Assembly (NCBI RefSeq): GCF_041537925.1 | Contig: NZ_JBGOSH010000013.1 | Span: 62,001-126,000 of the forward strand | Direction of reading: 5' to 3' | DNA: 64,000 nt | Source of the DNA: Ruegeria_C sp041537925 | GTDB lineage: Bacteria > Pseudomonadota > Alphaproteobacteria > Rhodobacterales > Rhodobacteraceae | In this document: piece after piece, positions 1 through 8,673 of the stretch | Position numbering within the stretch: the first letter of the stretch is position 1 | Layout: each line of letters begins with the position of its first letter | The notes under the pieces: generated by a model | Database searches by the model: none | The model's input: the letters and a program-made list of their open reading frames with translations, nothing else | What the model was told of the DNA's origin: nothing | Position numbers and translations under genes: made by a program

Positions 1-539
1 TGGCAAAAGGAAACTGAAGTCGCGCAGATGCACGATCACGAACGCCCAAAAGGGGCTAGCGTCGTTTGTCCATTGGCGGGGGTCCTCCGCAGGAGTGTTT
101 CGATACGCATTCTGCCCATTCAGGTCAGCGCGCGGCGGGATCAGAATCTATGCTGGTCCATTGTTAGATTCTCCTTTGAGAATATTGGGAGAGTCTCAAA
201 CTATGGAGCATGTGTCAAACCTGCTCAATGAAAGGGTGCGATTGTTGTCAGACGGTCGGGTAAAGCGGCCCAAACCGGGCTTTGAATGCTCCATCTCTTG
301 CTGCAGTGTGGTTCTCGCATTGTTGCCATTCGGGCAAAGTGCGCCTTTTTCACTGCGATGCAGCCGAAGTCACCGAAGCAGCCTTCCATGTCACGCCTCC
401 GAATGTTTCTTCTGCTTACTATCAAATATGTAGTGGATTGCTTTCGACCGTGAAGTATCTCGCAGAGCGGGTGTTCCCTAGAAGTCACCATATCGAGCTG
501 CACTGGCAGCTCAACACGCTTCTAAATGGGAAAAACACA
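1..539. other. Leader region without a supported gene
   Basis: No gene is called here. The short overlapping reading frames have no recognisable product. The frame of the OsmC gene stays open back to position 282, but those upstream codons have no counterpart in the paralogue at 12.06-12.63 kb, so they are treated as untranslated leader. I see no convincing promoter. Confidence 0.5.
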
Positions 540-1106
540 ATGACCACGCAAACCCAAGACAAACCCGTTTCAAATGGTGTAAATACCGAGGCCCTGATCG
601 GTGCACGGGGCGCATTCGCCGAGATACCGCAAGCTGCATCATTCACATTCCGCAGCACCTGTGACTGGGTCAACGGCAGCGAAAGCCGCAACACTATCAA
701 TGGCTATTACGGCCTTGGTGAAGAACACACACGCAAAGAAACTTTTTCAATTTGCTCAGACCATCCAGAAGTTTTCGCCGCCCGTGACAGCGCGCCGACA
801 CCCCCGGAAATCGCACTGTCAGCCTTGGCAAGTTGCCTGACCGGGGGCATCGCTGCTGTCGCGCAGCATCGGGGGATCCAGCTGCATGACGTTCAGTGCG
901 TTGTCGAGGGTGACATGGATATGCGCGGGATTTTGGGTATGGATCCCGACATTCGCAATGGCTTCAGTGCAGTCCGTGTGGCCTTTACTATTGATGCGGA
1001 TGCAAGCGACGATGACATTCGTGCATTGGTCGCACAGTCGCAGAAGCGATCCACTGTTTTTGATCTGATGACCAATCCGACCAACGTACATGTGGTCGTG
1101 GCCTAA
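540..1106 (+). CDS. OsmC-family protein, copy 1
   Basis: This 188-residue protein has the OsmC/Ohr fold signature: a PxEIALSALASC helix near residues 89-99 and a C-terminal FDLMTNP segment. OsmC/Ohr proteins usually reduce organic peroxides with two cysteines. Here Cys99 is present, but the C-terminal cysteine position carries Ser/Thr (QKRSTVFD), so a classical peroxidase cycle is doubtful. The start at 540 gives the same 188-residue length as the paralogue at 12064-12630, which lacks the same cysteine. The flavin monooxygenase gene follows after 27 bp, so the two are probably co-transcribed. The family is certain, the substrate unknown; small-molecule binding or detoxification of a monooxygenase product is possible. 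Confidence 0.88.
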   Translation: MTTQTQDKPVSNGVNTEALIGARGAFAEIPQAASFTFRSTCDWVNGSESRNTINGYYGLGEEHTRKETFSICSDHPEVFAARDSAPTPPEIALSALASCLTGGIAAVAQHRGIQLHDVQCVVEGDMDMRGILGMDPDIRNGFSAVRVAFTIDADASDDDIRALVAQSQKRSTVFDLMTNPTNVHVVVA

Positions 1107-1133
1107 GCCGCGATTGCTACAAGAGCGAGTGTC

Positions 1134-2369
1134 ATGCGAAATATTTCGACCGTCATCATTGGCGCCGGGCAAGCCGGGCTCGCAATGAGCAAATGTCTCT
1201 CGGACCGCTCCGTCGCGCATGTTGTATTGGAGCGGGGCGAGGTGGCGCAGTCCTGGATGAAAGACCGGTGGGACAGCCTGCGGCTGCTTACGCCAAACTG
1301 GCAATCACGGTTGCCGAGCTATGGATATGCCGGACCTGATCCAGATGGGTATATGAACATGCCGCAAATCACAGGTTATCTGCGTAACTATGCCCATGCG
1401 ATCAATGCCCCGGTCGAAGAGCACACTGCTGTTCATTCTGTGACGTCTCATGGGAACAACTATCTGGTTCGCACCAACAAGGGCGATTGGATTTGCGATA
1501 ATGTTGTTGTCGCCAGTGGCGCTTGCGCGCGGCCCAAACTGCCTCAGTTGGCTGGCGCTGTTCCAGAAAGCATCATGCAACTGTCGCTTAGCACATATAA
1601 ATCGCCTGACCAAGTTGCGAAGGGCGGTGTGCTGGTGGTTGGGGCCTCGGCCAGCGGTGTGCAAATCGCTGCCGAGCTTGGCACATCCGGGCATGCGGTG
1701 ACCCTTGCCGTTGGCGAGCATATCCGCGCGCCGCGTCGCTATCGTGGGCGGGATATTCAGTGGTGGATGGATCGTAGCGGTATTCTGGATGTCCGCGTCA
1801 ACGAGGTGGATGACAGTGACCGTGCCCGCCGCCTGCCATCCTTTCAACTGATTGGTGATCCCGGAATAGATTCCATTGATCTGAATGCGCTTCAGGCAAT
1901 TGGGATTTCAGTTACCGGTCGACTGGCTGGCATTCAAAACGGTATGGCGCAGTTTTCCGGCTCACTTGCCAATCACTGTGCCATCTCGGATCTGAAGATC
2001 GGCCGACTTCTAAGGCATTTTGACGACTGGGCCGGCCGCATGAACATTCCCGACCTTCCCGATGCGCGACAGTTGCCCCCGACGTTATTGCCCACCCCGC
2101 TACACCTCATGTCCAATCTGAGAAACGGCGCGATACACACCATCGTTTGGGCAACGGGTTATTCCCCAGAATTCAGTTGGCTGAAGCTTCCTGTGTTCGA
2201 CCAGAAAGGCATGTTGATCCACGATCAGGGCATCGTTGCACCCGGTCTTTACGTCATCGGGTTGCCCTTCATGCGGCGTCGGAAGTCGGCACTGATTGAT
2301 GGCGTGGGCGGCGATGCGCAGGCCCTTTCCGATCACCTTATTGCCAATCGAAACCGCCGCGCGGCTTGA
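1134..2369 (+). CDS. Flavin-containing monooxygenase-like oxidoreductase, copy 1
   Basis: This 411-residue protein has two Rossmann motifs: GAGQAG (residues 10-15, FAD) and GASASG (170-175, NADPH). An ATGY motif lies near the C-terminus (WATGYSPEF), the usual layout of FMO/CzcO-type class B flavoprotein monooxygenases. Members oxygenate N or S atoms or carry out Baeyer-Villiger reactions; the substrate cannot be read from sequence. It sits between the OsmC-like gene (27 bp upstream) and the nitronate-monooxygenase-like gene (12 bp downstream) in one operon. A clear full-length paralogue lies at 10804-12036, also next to an OsmC gene. Confidence 0.9.
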   Translation: MRNISTVIIGAGQAGLAMSKCLSDRSVAHVVLERGEVAQSWMKDRWDSLRLLTPNWQSRLPSYGYAGPDPDGYMNMPQITGYLRNYAHAINAPVEEHTAVHSVTSHGNNYLVRTNKGDWICDNVVVASGACARPKLPQLAGAVPESIMQLSLSTYKSPDQVAKGGVLVVGASASGVQIAAELGTSGHAVTLAVGEHIRAPRRYRGRDIQWWMDRSGILDVRVNEVDDSDRARRLPSFQLIGDPGIDSIDLNALQAIGISVTGRLAGIQNGMAQFSGSLANHCAISDLKIGRLLRHFDDWAGRMNIPDLPDARQLPPTLLPTPLHLMSNLRNGAIHTIVWATGYSPEFSWLKLPVFDQKGMLIHDQGIVAPGLYVIGLPFMRRRKSALIDGVGGDAQALSDHLIANRNRRAA

Positions 2370-2381
2370 AAGAATTCAATC

Positions 2382-3389
2382 ATGGACAAGACGATCAAAG
2401 CCCCCGCAACTTCGACGGCGTTTACAGATCTGGTCGGGGTGGATCACCCCATCGCACTGGCCCCCATGGCCGGCGCGGTGGAAAGCGACTTGGCTGCTGC
2501 CGTTGGCAATGCAGGGGGCTATCCGATCATGCCTTTCTCGTGGAGCAGCAGGGATACCATTGAGGCTGAACTGACAAGCCTGCGTGCAAAAACCGATGCT
2601 CCGTTTGCCGTAAACCTTTGCCTTGATATGCCACAAGAAGCTCGATTGGAACTTTGCCTGTCGCATCGCCCCAATGCTGTGCATTTCTTCTGGGGGGATG
2701 CAGCGCCTTTCGTGAAGGAAGTACATGCAAAAGAGGCTTTGGTGATCCAAACCGTCTCGAGCGCGATTGACGCCAAACGCGCTGTTGATGCGGGTGTAGA
2801 TATTTTGGTTGCGCAGGGTTGGGAAGCCGGAGGGCATGTTCGAGGGACGGTCGCGACCCTGCCACTGATTCCGGCCGTCGTGGATGTGGCAGGATCAGTG
2901 CCCGTTTTGGCGGCCGGAGGTATCTCGGACGGGCGCGGGTTGGCGGCAACCCTTTGCTTGGGGGCCAGTGGTATTGTCGTGGGAACCCGTTTTCTGGCGA
3001 CCCCAGAAAGCGCGGCGCATTCCGAATACATCGCGCAGCTTATTGCAGCCCAGCATTCAGACACACTCCACGAGACCGATCTGTACAATGTTGGATGGTC
3101 AAATGCTGCACATCGCGTGCTGCGTAACGCCGTTGCGGATCGTTGGCTTGCAGAAGGTCGCCCCGACAATTGGGCACGTCACCGGTCCGGTGAAACGGTT
3201 GCAATGCGAGGCAGCGCCCCAATCAAAGCCTATCAATCCACGACACCCCATCATTCGATGACCGGTGAGATTGACGCATTATCGATGTGGGCCGGTCAAA
3301 GCGTTGGCCTGGTGAACAGCGTTGAACCCGCTGGAACGATTGTCGACAGCATAGTGGAACACGCCCGCGCAGCACTACGATTGCCCTAA
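2382..3389 (+). CDS. Nitronate monooxygenase / 2-nitropropane dioxygenase-family FMN enzyme
   Basis: This 335-residue TIM-barrel flavoprotein contains GWEAGGH (His152), the active-site signature of nitronate monooxygenases, followed by an AAGGI phosphate-binding loop for FMN. The family oxidises alkyl nitronates; relatives include FMN-dependent enoyl reductases of fatty-acid synthesis. The gene starts 12 bp after the flavin monooxygenase stop and ends in a 4-bp convergent overlap with the HxlR regulator. A nitronate enzyme next to an N-oxygenating-type flavoenzyme is chemically consistent with handling a nitro or N-oxygenated compound, but that is inference. Confidence 0.88.
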   Translation: MDKTIKAPATSTAFTDLVGVDHPIALAPMAGAVESDLAAAVGNAGGYPIMPFSWSSRDTIEAELTSLRAKTDAPFAVNLCLDMPQEARLELCLSHRPNAVHFFWGDAAPFVKEVHAKEALVIQTVSSAIDAKRAVDAGVDILVAQGWEAGGHVRGTVATLPLIPAVVDVAGSVPVLAAGGISDGRGLAATLCLGASGIVVGTRFLATPESAAHSEYIAQLIAAQHSDTLHETDLYNVGWSNAAHRVLRNAVADRWLAEGRPDNWARHRSGETVAMRGSAPIKAYQSTTPHHSMTGEIDALSMWAGQSVGLVNSVEPAGTIVDSIVEHARAALRLP

Positions 3390-4087
3390 CGTGCTGCCAA
3401 AATCTCTTCGGCATTCGGCAAGCTTGCGAAAATGCAATCGGAAAGCCAGCTTGTTATATTGCGTGTCAGAGCCGCCGGTCCGATGATCTCCATCTCGCCA
3501 GAGGCTTTGGCCGCTTTATAGGTCGTGTGGCCCAACCAGGCATCCGCCATCGCGCGCACCTTTGTTGTAATAAATACGTCCACGTCAAGACCGGGATCGG
3601 TGGTGCAAACATCAACATTGCCACCTTCAACCGTGATCCACCATTTCGGTTGCTCATCGAAATCCGTAAACTGGAACAACACGACCGTTCTGCTGCCGGG
3701 TAGGTTCTCGGGAACAATACTTCGTTGAAGATAAAGCATCAGAAGCTCGACGTCGTAATCCGCGTCGCTCATAAACGCCTTTGACCATTCCATGCCCCAA
3801 CTTCCAAGTGCCAGCAGGATCGGCTGCAGCTGCCGGCAGCTTGCGGTTGGTAGGTATTCGTGCCCCCGACCGCCTTGAATGCGACGCTTATAGACAAGGT
3901 CATATTCCTCAAGCGTGACCAATCTGCGCGTCAAAAGTGTGGGAGAAATCGCCCCCAACCCACGCTGGAGCTCTGAGAAACGTGTGCTGCCCATTAACAG
4001 CTCGCGCACAATCAGCATGGTCCATTTTTCGCCTAAAATTTCAGTTGATTTGGCGATGGGGCACCACTGGCCATAGCTGTGCGACAT
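3386..4087 (-). CDS. HxlR-family winged-helix regulator with C-terminal SCP2-like domain
   Basis: The N-terminal 100 residues carry the HxlR signature: a conserved Cys in GQWCPIAKS, then ILGEKWT, FSELQRGLG and an arginine-rich wing (RRIQGGRGHEY). The remaining ~130 residues resemble the sterol-carrier-like domain found in long HxlR proteins. HxlR proteins often sense quinones, aldehydes or reactive electrophiles through the N-terminal cysteine. The ATG at 4087 is chosen because GGAG precedes it by about 10 bases and the product starts just before the family core; the frame is open 12 codons further. It diverges from the AhpD-like gene, and three phased repeats lie directly upstream. Confidence 0.88.
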   Translation of the reverse strand: MSHSYGQWCPIAKSTEILGEKWTMLIVRELLMGSTRFSELQRGLGAISPTLLTRRLVTLEEYDLVYKRRIQGGRGHEYLPTASCRQLQPILLALGSWGMEWSKAFMSDADYDVELLMLYLQRSIVPENLPGSRTVVLFQFTDFDEQPKWWITVEGGNVDVCTTDPGLDVDVFITTKVRAMADAWLGHTTYKAAKASGEMEIIGPAALTRNITSWLSDCIFASLPNAEEILAAR

Positions 4088-4093
4088 CAATGT

Positions 4094-4151
4094 TACTCCA
4101 GAAAGTGTAGTAAGATACTCCAATCGGTATAGTGTCTTGCTCCAATCTGTA
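4094..4151. promoter_or_regulatory. Three 22-bp-phased repeats, candidate HxlR operators
   Basis: Three related 14-bp units begin at 4094, 4116 and 4138: TACTCCAGAAAGTG, TACTCCAATCGGTA and TGCTCCAATCTGTA. The middle unit has the form TAC-N8-GTA, similar to the TACT/AGTA half-sites known for HxlR/YodB proteins. The 22-bp period places all units on about the same helix face. They fill the spacer between the divergent HxlR and AhpD-like genes, which suggests control of one or both. Confidence 0.6.
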
Positions 4152-4232
4152 AAGCATCGCGTAGGGACGGTGTGAGGTAGGTCTCATCATAGAAAGCAGC
4201 CCAAGCACGGATCTGCAAAACAGAGAGAGCTT

Positions 4233-4793
4233 ATGACCCCACCCATCCACTCGGCCAAGACAGCGGCCCCGCAATCACGTCCGGTATTCAACGCGATCAC
4301 GCAAGCACGTGGTTTTGTACCCAATGTCTATGCCGTTTATGGCGGTCTTCCTGATGCGATGACCGGGTTTGCCGGGCTGACCGGCGCGTTTGGCAACAGC
4401 AGCTTGTCACCCGCCGAACGCGAGGTGATCCAACTTGCGGTAAGCGTGGCCAACAGGTGCCGCTACTGCGTCGCGGGTCACACAGCTTTTGCTGCTGATG
4501 CCGAGCTGAGTGACAGCCACGTTCAAGCAATGCGTGAGGGGCGCGACCCAGAAGACGATCGTCTTGTTGCTTTGGTGCGCTTTGCCCGAAAATTGACAAT
4601 AGACCGTGGCCGTGGCTGCACCGAAGAATACACGGGGTTTTTGGCGGCCGGTTATCACCCGGATCAGGCTTTGGAGGTGATCATAGGCGTTGCAAATAAG
4701 ACCCTAAGCAACATGACAGCCAACTTACTGGACCTGCCGCTTGACGCAGAATTTGCACCCTATGCATGGACTCCTAAGGCAGACGCTGCATGA
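4233..4793 (+). CDS. AhpD-like / carboxymuconolactone decarboxylase-family protein
   Basis: This 186-residue all-helical protein has the AhpD-type redox motif CRYCVAGH (Cys76, Cys79, His83) after an EVIQLAVSVAN helix. AhpD-like proteins reduce disulfides in peroxide defence; others in the family are decarboxylases without this motif. The CxxC-xxx-H motif favours a redox role. The gene diverges from the HxlR regulator and its stop overlaps a downstream ATG (ATGA at 4790-4793), so translational coupling to the membrane-protein frame is likely. An HxlR-controlled AhpD is a common electrophile or peroxide response pairing. Confidence 0.88.
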   Translation: MTPPIHSAKTAAPQSRPVFNAITQARGFVPNVYAVYGGLPDAMTGFAGLTGAFGNSSLSPAEREVIQLAVSVANRCRYCVAGHTAFAADAELSDSHVQAMREGRDPEDDRLVALVRFARKLTIDRGRGCTEEYTGFLAAGYHPDQALEVIIGVANKTLSNMTANLLDLPLDAEFAPYAWTPKADAA

Positions 4794-4828
4794 GTCCCGA
4801 AAGCCGCGCATAGGGATTAAAGATCGCT

Positions 4829-5197
4829 TTGGTCCTGTTTGGGACCATCTGTTTTCTGATTTATCCACTAGCCGTTATCTGGCCTTCGGGGTGGGTCTGG
4901 CATGGTGGCGGTGGTCAGCACTATTTCCAGATGATCTGCAGTATTTACGCGGTTCTGGGGTGGTTCCTGATCCGGGCGTCCTCAGCCCCGCAAAACCATA
5001 AGAGCCTGATCGGTTTTACCATCTGGTCCAGTATCGTTCATGCCGTGATTATGGCTATTCAAGTCAGCCACAACCATATGGAGATCGGTCATTTGGTGGG
5101 CGATATCCCAGCCCTTATCATCATGGCCACGGTGCTTTGGTATCTGTCGCCACGCGCTGCAGAAGCCCCCAGAACCAGCGAAAGAACATCCAAATGA
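4829..5197 (+). CDS. DUF6632-like small membrane protein, 5' end interrupted by TAG
   Basis: The 122 residues contain about four hydrophobic segments and resemble the DUF6632 family of small inner-membrane proteins of unknown function. The natural start appears to be the ATG at 4790, which overlaps the preceding stop as ATGA. That frame is interrupted by TAG at 4811-4813 after seven codons and continues in the same frame as GLKIALVLFG, the expected start of the family. Either a mutation has removed the normal start, or translation begins at the TTG at 4829. The 3' end overlaps the GNAT start (ATGA at 5194-5197). Confidence 0.6.
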   Translation: MVLFGTICFLIYPLAVIWPSGWVWHGGGGQHYFQMICSIYAVLGWFLIRASSAPQNHKSLIGFTIWSSIVHAVIMAIQVSHNHMEIGHLVGDIPALIIMATVLWYLSPRAAEAPRTSERTSK

Positions 5198-5922
5198 TAT
5201 CCGTAGTCAAACAGCGCGTCACCGTTAAAACCGCCGAGACCCCGGCTGAAATCGCCGCTGTCCAAGATATGATGCGGGCCTTGGTCGATTGGCTGTTTGT
5301 ACGCCATCACGCCTACCACGACCTTGTGGCCAGCTATTTTGACCCGGATGAGTTTGAACGCAAGCTATCAGACCTGCCTGGCATGTACGGAGCCCTCGCA
5401 GGCACGCTGCTAATCACGAGCGTCGATTAGAAGTTCGCTGGTTGTGTGGGATTGCGCGCAATCGATACAGATGCCTGCGAAATGAAACGCATGTTCGTCG
5501 ATCCAAAATTCCACGGGCAAGATGTAGGCTTGGCCCTTGCAACGCATCTGACCCACCGTGCTCGCGAATTAGGTTACGCAAGAATGTATCTTGATACCGG
5601 GCCAGAACAAATCGAGGTGCGAGGATTGTACCAAAGGCTCGGATTTCAGCCGATCAAACCCTACTACGATGTCAGCGACGAAATGGCGGATTGGCTAACG
5701 TTCATGGTGCTGCAATTCGACACCCAAGGGGCAGGAAAATGGGTTACCCAATATCTTCTTCGCCTCTGTCGTTTCTGCCCGCAGGTCACCTCCAAAAGGG
5801 TTACTCTGATCCACGCTGCAAGCAAAGGATCGTGGCGAGTTTCGCCATCATGCCGTACCTTCGCTTGCAGCGTGGATCGGATGAAGCGGGGCGTTTTGAG
5901 CAGAAGACGCGGTCACGTGTGA
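5194..5922 (+). pseudogene. GNAT acetyltransferase with an in-frame TAG and an extended tail
   Basis: The first 78 codons plus the part after 5431 form one continuous GNAT N-acetyltransferase, split only by TAG at 5428-5430 in an unchanged frame. Before the stop is GALAGTLLITSVD; after it come FAGCVGLR, the acetyl-CoA loop region CEMKRMFV...FHGQDVGLALA and the LDTGPEQ and LYQRLGF motifs typical of the family. The expected C-terminus (LTFMVLQF, near 5725) lacks a stop, and the frame runs about 60 codons further into unrelated sequence containing an inverted repeat. Both features suggest decay, though a re-sequencing check would be worthwhile. Confidence 0.75.
5808..5878. repeat. Perfect 16-bp inverted repeat
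   Basis: The arm GATCCACGCTGCAAGC (5808-5823) is exactly complementary to GCTTGCAGCGTGGATC (5863-5878). Pairing extends four more bases past one mismatch, leaving a loop of about 30 bases. It lies just beyond the expected end of the GNAT gene. It may be a small element remnant or a transcription-ending hairpin, but no T-tract follows. Confidence 0.6.
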
Positions 5923-6034
5923 CTTGGTCGTCCTTCTCTTCCAACGGTTTGCACCGGATGGCTGTTATCATCGCGCGGGCAAGGATGTTGAGCATCGGTT
6001 ACGATTCCGTTGTGGCGTGTTTGAGCGTGTTCAT

Positions 6035-6212
6035 TCATAGACTTGCGAGTGTCAGGCCGTAGATGCAAACCACAACGACAGCTAACGCCACGGCTTGGTA
6101 GGGTGCGATGGTATCACCTAGGAACGGGACGGAAAGTACCATCGTTAGGGCAGGCCAAGGTGTTGTGATCGAGCTGGCCAAGGATACGTCAATAGGGCGG
6201 ACAGCGTAGAAC
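6035..6212 (-). pseudogene. 3' fragment of an EamA/DMT-type membrane transporter
   Basis: On the minus strand the last ~58 codons read YAVRPIDVSLASS, then a hydrophobic helix around LSVPFLGDTIAPYQ, then a second helix to the stop. This is the pattern of the last two transmembrane helices of drug/metabolite (EamA) exporters. The frame runs directly into the terminal repeat of the IS5 element at 6213. No matching 5' part is visible beyond 7291, so the gene was truncated by insertion plus deletion. Confidence 0.55.
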
Positions 6213-7291
6213 GACTGTGTTGCACGGATCGGTCGCTCAAAGTAATCCCAGCGTTTTCTGTGACGTGAGCGACGTTCGATGCCCCACAAATTCAGTGATG
6301 CCCGTCGCAATAAGTTTCCCAAGGCAAAGTACCGGGTCACGAACTGCTCGGAATACAACGAAAGCCTCCGGCGTCGAGGTGACGTGACGATCTGGGTGTC
6401 TGATGATGTGGTGCAGAGTTTGGCATCGCCACGTCGCAAGACACGCGGCGGACAGGCGCGGTACTCTGATCTGGCAATCGAGATCTGCTTCACTCTGCGG
6501 GTCGTGTTTCGACTTCCGCTCAGGCAAACTCAGGGCTTTGTGCGGTCGCTTGCCAAGCTGATGGGCATGGCCCTTGTGGTGCCGGACTTCTCGACCTTGT
6601 CGCGGCGCGGTAAAGGGCTGAGGATCACCCCACACTGGCGAGCTGCAAGTAAGCCAATCACGCTCATTGTGGACAGCACGGGTCTGAAAGTGCATGGCGG
6701 CGACGGCTGGCATGCAGAAAAGCACCCCACCAGGAAAGCCCGCAAAACATGGCGCAAACTCCATATCGGGCTCGACCGGGAAACTGGCGATATTGTTGCC
6801 TCGAAGCTGACCACGGAACATGTGGGCGATGAAGCAGCGCTGCCAGACTTGATTGCTGGAATCGATGCCGATGTGAGCCGGTTTCTGGCAGATGGCGCCT
6901 ATGACGGCCAAGGTGTGGTTGACTGCCTGGAGGACAGGTTCGGGTCTTGGATAGAGATCACTATCCCTCCACCGAAGACCGCGGTTCGCGGCGAGAATGC
7001 AAAGCGCAATCGACACATCGCTGCCATCGTTGAACACGGCCGAATGAACTGGAAAGCGGAGACGGGATACAACCAACGATCACAAGTTGAAGCCCAGATT
7101 AGCAGATGGAAACAAGTTATCGGTGAACGTCTGCAAGCGCGTGATTTCGACCGTCAGATAGCTGAAGCGCAAATCGCATCAAAGTCGCTCAACCGCATGA
7201 CCGGTCTCGGTCGTGCGAAGTATGAGCGCGTCTTCTGAACCGATGGGGTAAGGGGCAAACTCGCCGCAATCCTGATCCATGCAACACGGTC
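6213..7291 (+). mobile_element. IS5-family element (IS903-like), copy 1, intact transposase
   Basis: The element is bounded by GACTGTGTTGCA (6213-6224) and TGCAACACGGTC (7280-7291), imperfect inverted repeats that continue inward as a GGATC-type sequence. Its single transposase frame is complete. Copy 2 at 14642-15719 has the same ends and orientation and differs in length by one base. I see no clear target duplication at the outer edges. Confidence 0.85.
6279..7238 (+). CDS. IS5-family (IS903-like) DDE transposase
   Basis: This complete 319-residue transposase begins MPHKFSDARRNKFPKAKYRV. The catalytic triad is visible: Asp in VDSTGLKVHG, Asp in LADGAYDG and Glu in NQRSQVEAQI. The family cuts and pastes or copies the element by acting on its inverted repeats. 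It is the only intact transposase of this type in the window, so it could act in trans on the ends of the broken copies. Confidence 0.92.
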   Translation: MPHKFSDARRNKFPKAKYRVTNCSEYNESLRRRGDVTIWVSDDVVQSLASPRRKTRGGQARYSDLAIEICFTLRVVFRLPLRQTQGFVRSLAKLMGMALVVPDFSTLSRRGKGLRITPHWRAASKPITLIVDSTGLKVHGGDGWHAEKHPTRKARKTWRKLHIGLDRETGDIVASKLTTEHVGDEAALPDLIAGIDADVSRFLADGAYDGQGVVDCLEDRFGSWIEITIPPPKTAVRGENAKRNRHIAAIVEHGRMNWKAETGYNQRSQVEAQISRWKQVIGERLQARDFDRQIAEAQIASKSLNRMTGLGRAKYERVF

Positions 7292-7315
7292 CTACATCGC
7301 GTGATTTGGCTAGAA

Positions 7316-7344
7316 CGACGGATCGCCAATGGTGCGATCCGTCG
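7316..7344. terminator. 11-bp perfect stem-loop
   Basis: CGACGGATCGC (7316-7326) and GCGATCCGTCG (7334-7344) form a perfect stem with a 7-base loop. It lies about 120 bp beyond the stop of the minus-strand hydrolase gene and just outside IS5 copy 1. No T-run follows on either strand, so a terminator role is only a guess. Confidence 0.35.
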
Positions 7345-7467
7345 AGTAAATTGCAAAAGACGATTGAACCACTCGCACCGGGTTTGACGGGTCATTTCTT
7401 TGCCCGAAATCCAACACATCTAATTGAATTCTAATCCTTTCAACTCAACTTCAGTACTTTCTGATGC

Positions 7468-8673
7468 CTATTCACGCAAAAACGATTGGCAGTGCTCGAC
7501 GAGCTTGTGAAACGCCGGTTCATGCTGCAACAGAATGTGGTTCTTGCTGTCGAGCGAGACAAACCTCGCGTCCGAGATACCTGTCGCAAATGCACGCCCG
7601 TTTTGTATCGGAATTTCGGCATCGTCCCGTGCGTGCAACACCAGCGTGGGCGATTTGACGTTCTCCAACAAATGCGAGACGTCGATTGCCCCAAACATAT
7701 CGTGCAAGTTTCCCGCCATCTTAGGTGAAACAGATTTTCGTTGTAGCTCGTTGAACCACTCTGCCTGTTCAGGTGTGGCTTCGGGCATAAATCGGGATGT
7801 GAATAGCTGGCGGAACTCTGAATTTGGCTGCCCCCAACCAGTACGCATGAGCATACTCATAGCTATCCGCTGCCCAATGGCTTTTTCATTCTTATTGAAC
7901 CGCCAACCCTGTACGAATCCGCCATAAATTATGATCTTGTCTACCTTCGTCGGCTGGCGCGTCGCAAAGTCCGCCGCCGCGGACGCGCCCTGTGAAATGC
8001 CAAGCAGCGAGAACTTGTCGAGCGCAAGATGATCGACAAGGCACTCCAGGTCTCGAACGCAGTCTTCGTAGCTGACCGAAGATACATTTCTGTCCGACAT
8101 TCCGTTTCCGCGTTCATCGTATCGGATCAGGCGAACTCCCTGGCTTAGTGCCTCGATCCAATGACGCCAGACCGGGCTTTCCAGATCGTATTCCAGATGT
8201 GACATCCAGTTTGCAGTTTTCAGAAGAATCGTATCACTGTTTGGGTCGCCCAGTTCAGAGTAAGCAATCTGGATGCCGTCAAAAGACTTGAAATAGCGCA
8301 CATCCTGTCGGATCGCATCATAAACAGGTTTGTCAGCCACTGACGCAGGTAGTGCGTCGGCCTCAAGGGGTGAAACAGGGTAAATAAACCTAAACCCGCG
8401 ACCATGTACCGTTTTGACAATGCTCTGCGCCTTGCCAGTGTCGCCAACCGCCGCGCGAACATCGCGAATTCGGCTGCTGAGCGCCGCGTCAGACACGAAC
8501 CGGCCATTCCAAACCGTATCAATCAGCTCATCTCTCGTGACCACACGATCGCGATTGCGCAGCAAGTGTGACAGCACGTCAAAAACCTGCGGTTCTACAG
8601 ATACGATTTGTCCATCGCGACTGAGTTCAAACCGCTCATCGTCCAGAATGCATGTGCCGAACTTGAACCTCAT
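7468..8673 (-). CDS. Winged-helix DNA-binding domain fused to alpha/beta hydrolase
   Basis: This 401-residue protein joins an OmpR/ToxR-type winged helix (residues ~1-100: RVVTRDELIDTVWNGRFVSD, then VHGRGFRF) to an alpha/beta-hydrolase domain (from ~125). The catalytic triad looks intact: Ser227 in GISQGAS, an Asp at 350/351 in HARDD and His379 in KNHILLQHE. There is no transmembrane segment, so it is a cytoplasmic regulator that may sense or hydrolyse its own ligand. The ATG at 8673 is preceded by AAGGTGG and begins exactly at the winged helix. It lies inside the IS5-flanked segment, downstream of and in the same direction as the MaoC/FAD/FMO genes. Confidence 0.88.
   Translation of the reverse strand: MRFKFGTCILDDERFELSRDGQIVSVEPQVFDVLSHLLRNRDRVVTRDELIDTVWNGRFVSDAALSSRIRDVRAAVGDTGKAQSIVKTVHGRGFRFIYPVSPLEADALPASVADKPVYDAIRQDVRYFKSFDGIQIAYSELGDPNSDTILLKTANWMSHLEYDLESPVWRHWIEALSQGVRLIRYDERGNGMSDRNVSSVSYEDCVRDLECLVDHLALDKFSLLGISQGASAAADFATRQPTKVDKIIIYGGFVQGWRFNKNEKAIGQRIAMSMLMRTGWGQPNSEFRQLFTSRFMPEATPEQAEWFNELQRKSVSPKMAGNLHDMFGAIDVSHLLENVKSPTLVLHARDDAEIPIQNGRAFATGISDARFVSLDSKNHILLQHEPAFHKLVEHCQSFLRE

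Noticed and set aside
4790..5922. TAG reassigned to an amino acid
   Set aside because: Intact genes in the window, such as HxlR, pbpC and the glycolipid-binding gene, end with TAG, so it is a normal stop here.
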